A stretch of 64,000 nucleotides of DNA from Thermococcus sp. 2319x1 (lineage in GTDB: Archaea; Methanobacteriota_B; Thermococci; Thermococcales; Thermococcaceae), in the NCBI RefSeq assembly GCF_001484685.1, contig NZ_CP012200.1, positions 1,420,321-1,484,320 on the forward strand. Direction: 5' to 3'. Shown one piece after another: positions 61,804 to 64,000 of this stretch. How positions within the stretch are numbered: the stretch's first letter is position 1; every line of letters starts with the position of its first letter. The notes beneath the pieces are model-generated. The model saw only the letters and a program-made list of their open reading frames with translations. It was not told where the DNA came from and did not search any database. Made by a program: the position numbers and the translations under genes.

Positions 61804-62510
61804 CGTAATCGAGTACTACGCCAAAGCTCTCACGAAGAGTAGAGCCTCACTGATAAGCTTCGCCATTAGACCACTCTCTTTTATCTTTCTCTTAACCGTC
61901 GTGAGCGGTGGAAAGCTTTTCCCAACGGCACTCATTGGGGGAATGATTAGCTTTGTCACAGGCATTGGAATAGCTGACTTGACCATAGAGATAGCAGAAA
62001 TGAAGACGCGCTCAAAGTTTTATGATGTACTCTCGACCCCCAGTGCATTCGCTGAAACTCGGCCTTAGAATTTCAGTAGGGATGAGCATTCCCGCGTTGC
62101 CTTACTTGGTTGTTCTCATTGCTACCTTAACCTGCGTGAGGGGACTTTCTCTCTCGGGAATAGTTCAAATAATCCTTCTCTTAGTGTTTTTATGGCTTTG
62201 GAGTGTTTTCGTTGGACTCTACATAAGTGTGAAGCTCAAGGAGCCGATAGTTATAATGAGAGTTTCGAACATCACCCTAACAGCTTTAACGGTCTTCGCC
62301 CCAGTTTACTATCCCATTGAAGTTCTTCCAAACTTTGCCCACAAAATTATTCTCTTTTTACCGACGACAAGCTGTGCATACCTAATTCACTCACTTTATG
62401 AGCCATTAAGTGAGTGGAAAATCGCTTTAACGAGCTTAACATTTTGGTCTTTAGGGATCGGGGTTTTCAAAGAAGAATTGACGCTAGAGGGCACAACACG
62501 GCATTTTTGA
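61796..62510 (+). pseudogene. ABC-2 permease, decayed (operon 5)
   Basis: 'MISVIEYYAKALTKSRASLI', 'PTALIGGMISFVTGIGIADL' and 'MKTRSKFYDVLSTPSAF' (coupling region) run to a stop near 62068. A second frame from ~62035 continues 'LGLRISVGMSIPALPYLVVL' to 'FAPVYYPIEVLPNFAHKIIL' and on to 62510. One frameshift splits an otherwise readable ABC-2 permease; the 3' end overlaps the reductase gene. It was the partner of the dead ATPase. Confidence 0.85.
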
Positions 62511-63884
62511 TATATCTCCTTTGAAGGAAAGTGCGGCAAGCTTTATTGCCTCGCTCATCGTCGGGAAGACGTGAAGAGTGTCTATAACCTCATCTATAGT
62601 CATTCTGTTCCTAATTATCACAGCGGCCTCATGGATCATCTCAGCGGCGTTGTAAGCTAAGATATGAACCCCAAGGATTTCCTTCGTTTTTGCATCAACG
62701 ACCATTTTTATCAGGCCCCTTTCTTCACCTAGAATCAATGCCTTTGGAACGCTTGAGATCTCTACCGCTCTGCATGAGCATTCCGTAAACTTTTGGGCTT
62801 CCCTGTCGGTTAACCCAACACTCGCAAGCTGCGGATCGGTTAACACAACCTTCGGAACAACTCTATAGTCGATTTTAACGTTCTTTTCCTCTAATGCGTT
62901 CGTTGCTACAGTAAAGCCCTCCTTGGCTGCCACTGTCTCTAACATAGGCTCACCTATAACCTCCCCAACTACGTAAATATTTTTGCCCGCTTTCAGAGTT
63001 TCATCCACAACCACAAAACCCTTTTCGTCGGTTTTAACATCCGTGTTCTCGAGGCCCAAATCGTGGGTATTTGGACTTCTCCCAGTTGCGAAGAAAACGT
63101 ATTGTGCTTCAAACATCTTCTCTTTTCCTCCCACTTCAGCATGAACTCTAACTCCTTCTCCAGCTCTTTCAAGGCGTTTTATCCTCGCAGAGGTGTTTAT
63201 ATTGGTCCCCTCCTCACTTAGAATGTCCTCAAGTTCTATTGCCAGTTCAGGCTCAGCTGTGGGCATTATCCTCATGCTTCTCTGCAGAAGAGTTACCTCG
63301 CTCCCAGCTCTCGCAAAGATCTGGGCAAACTCCAAAGCTTGAGTTCTTCCCCCGATGATTACAACTGAGTCGGGAACCTTTTCAAGTTCAAGGACATCAA
63401 TGTGGGTTAGAATTCTGTCCTTAACGTCTTCAACACCGCCTATGGTTAAAATTCTTGGCTTTGCACCCGTTGCTATGAGGGCCTTTTTGAACTTGATCTT
63501 CTCGCCGTTTACCACGATTTCACTGTTTGAGCTAAACCTCGCAGAGCCGTCGATGTAATCCACGTTCTCTAGACTCTCCAGAACTTTCTCGTACTTCTCC
63601 CTCCTTAGCTTTTTTACGAGTTCATCCTTTCCGTCCAGCAGTTTTCTAAAGTCAAACTCCTTAAGGGTAAAGCTTAGGCCAGAGTAATGGCCCATCAACG
63701 CCCTTTTCTTAAGTTCCAAGGCGGTTAGGAGATACTTAGTAGGAACACAGCCAACGTTTACACACGTCCCTCCAATCGGGCCTCGGTTGACCATGAGAGT
63801 CTTTACATCAAGCTCATCCGCTTTTAAAGCCGCAGCAAAGCCCGCCGCTCCGCCTCCAATAATAACAAAATCGTATTCGTTCAT
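62484..63884 (-). CDS. MerA-like FAD-dependent pyridine nucleotide-disulfide oxidoreductase
   Basis: 466 residues. FAD motif 'DFVIIGGGAAGFAAALKADE', redox-active CVNVGC (C41/C46), NAD(P) motif 'SVVIIGGRTQALEFAQIFAR' (the third Gly of GxGxxG is Thr, an oddity), dimerisation domain, and C-terminal 'KMPCCAL' with vicinal cysteines like the metal-binding tail of mercuric reductase. No N-terminal HMA domain. Reduction of Hg(II) or another thiol-reactive metal or disulfide is inferred. AGGTACAAC precedes the tandem ATGs at 63887/63884. Confidence 0.87.
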   Translation of the reverse strand: MNEYDFVIIGGGAAGFAAALKADELDVKTLMVNRGPIGGTCVNVGCVPTKYLLTALELKKRALMGHYSGLSFTLKEFDFRKLLDGKDELVKKLRREKYEKVLESLENVDYIDGSARFSSNSEIVVNGEKIKFKKALIATGAKPRILTIGGVEDVKDRILTHIDVLELEKVPDSVVIIGGRTQALEFAQIFARAGSEVTLLQRSMRIMPTAEPELAIELEDILSEEGTNINTSARIKRLERAGEGVRVHAEVGGKEKMFEAQYVFFATGRSPNTHDLGLENTDVKTDEKGFVVVDETLKAGKNIYVVGEVIGEPMLETVAAKEGFTVATNALEEKNVKIDYRVVPKVVLTDPQLASVGLTDREAQKFTECSCRAVEISSVPKALILGEERGLIKMVVDAKTKEILGVHILAYNAAEMIHEAAVIIRNRMTIDEVIDTLHVFPTMSEAIKLAALSFKGDISKMPCCAL

Positions 63885-63949
63885 CATGTTGTACCTCCAC
63901 TAACAAAAAATCTGATTCTAGTGCACCAAAAGATTAAGGGCGAAAAAGA

Positions 63950-64000
63950 TCAGTGGCAGCATCCATGTCTTCTGTGGCCATGTTCGTGGGAATGCTTTCC
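63950..64000 (-). CDS. C-terminal end of a His/Cys-rich protein (partial)
   Basis: The minus strand frame entering from beyond the window reads 'GKHSHEHGHRRHGCCH' then TGA (63950-63952). Seven His and two Cys in 16 residues look like a metal-binding tail. 65 bp upstream of the MerA-like gene, so probably the first gene of the same operon, perhaps a metal sensor or carrier. Confidence 0.6.
   Translation of the reverse strand, partial: GKHSHEHGHRRHGCCH

Overview
This window comes from a hyperthermophilic archaeon of the order Thermococcales, most likely a Thermococcus of medium G+C. Evidence: a tungsten-type glyceraldehyde-3-phosphate:ferredoxin oxidoreductase next to archaeal triose-phosphate isomerase and archaeal fructose-1,6-bisphosphatase, Thermococcales glycolytic motifs (TGM) in their promoters, GGTGAT-type ribosome binding sites, AT-rich TATA promoters with some leaderless genes, wyosine gene taw2, a C/D box guide RNA, and relics of Pyrococcus-type insertion sequences (IS6 and IS982 families, TnpB). 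No rRNA, tRNA or CRISPR array was seen.

1-17 kb is ordinary chromosome: small regulators, a GTPase, an HD and an MBL hydrolase, a stand-alone Cas4-like nuclease, tRNA modification genes, a radical SAM/PP-loop pair, a large DHH phosphoesterase, L-asparaginase, a PadR-controlled MFS pump, nicotinamidase and an AI-2E family permease. 17-31 kb holds a decayed IS6 copy abutting two paralogous MFS genes, an S-layer-type protein, a TauE/SafE permease, an unfamiliar TOPRIM operon, a scar of several fused gene remnants, and the tpiA-gor-fbp carbon-metabolism block.

31-41.8 kb is a metal and metalloid island: CDF efflux, OsmC, truncated symporter and regulator, ArsC, Acr3, nitroreductase, thioredoxin, CopA, CopR, a Met/His-rich membrane peptide, a methyltransferase and a SHOCT protein. 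Part of it (copA fragment to SHOCT) is repeated in the same orientation about 13 kb downstream (50.7-54.2 kb). The two copies have decayed reciprocally. Copy B shows a deletion at a 9-bp microhomology and a CopA/CopB chimera.

The segment between and beyond the two copies (41.9-62.5 kb) is the most unusual part: four intact and at least two decayed ABC-2 type exporter operons. Two begin with the same ~295-bp leader/promoter cassette (70 bp identical), which ends at the start codon of unrelated tiny ORFs of 54 and 32 codons. A third, diverged leader precedes a third operon. The tiny products carry Gly-Gly motifs and some carry cysteines, followed by other small proteins and then ATPase/permease genes. 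Facing these operons are two pairs of secreted/small protein plus membrane protein genes. I propose this as a candidate archaeal peptide-production/export/immunity locus; this is inference from layout, not homology.

62.5-64 kb carries a MerA-like flavoprotein disulfide reductase and the tail of a His/Cys-rich protein running off the window. Several genes contain single-base shifts at homopolymers, so either decay or sequencing error must be considered for each.
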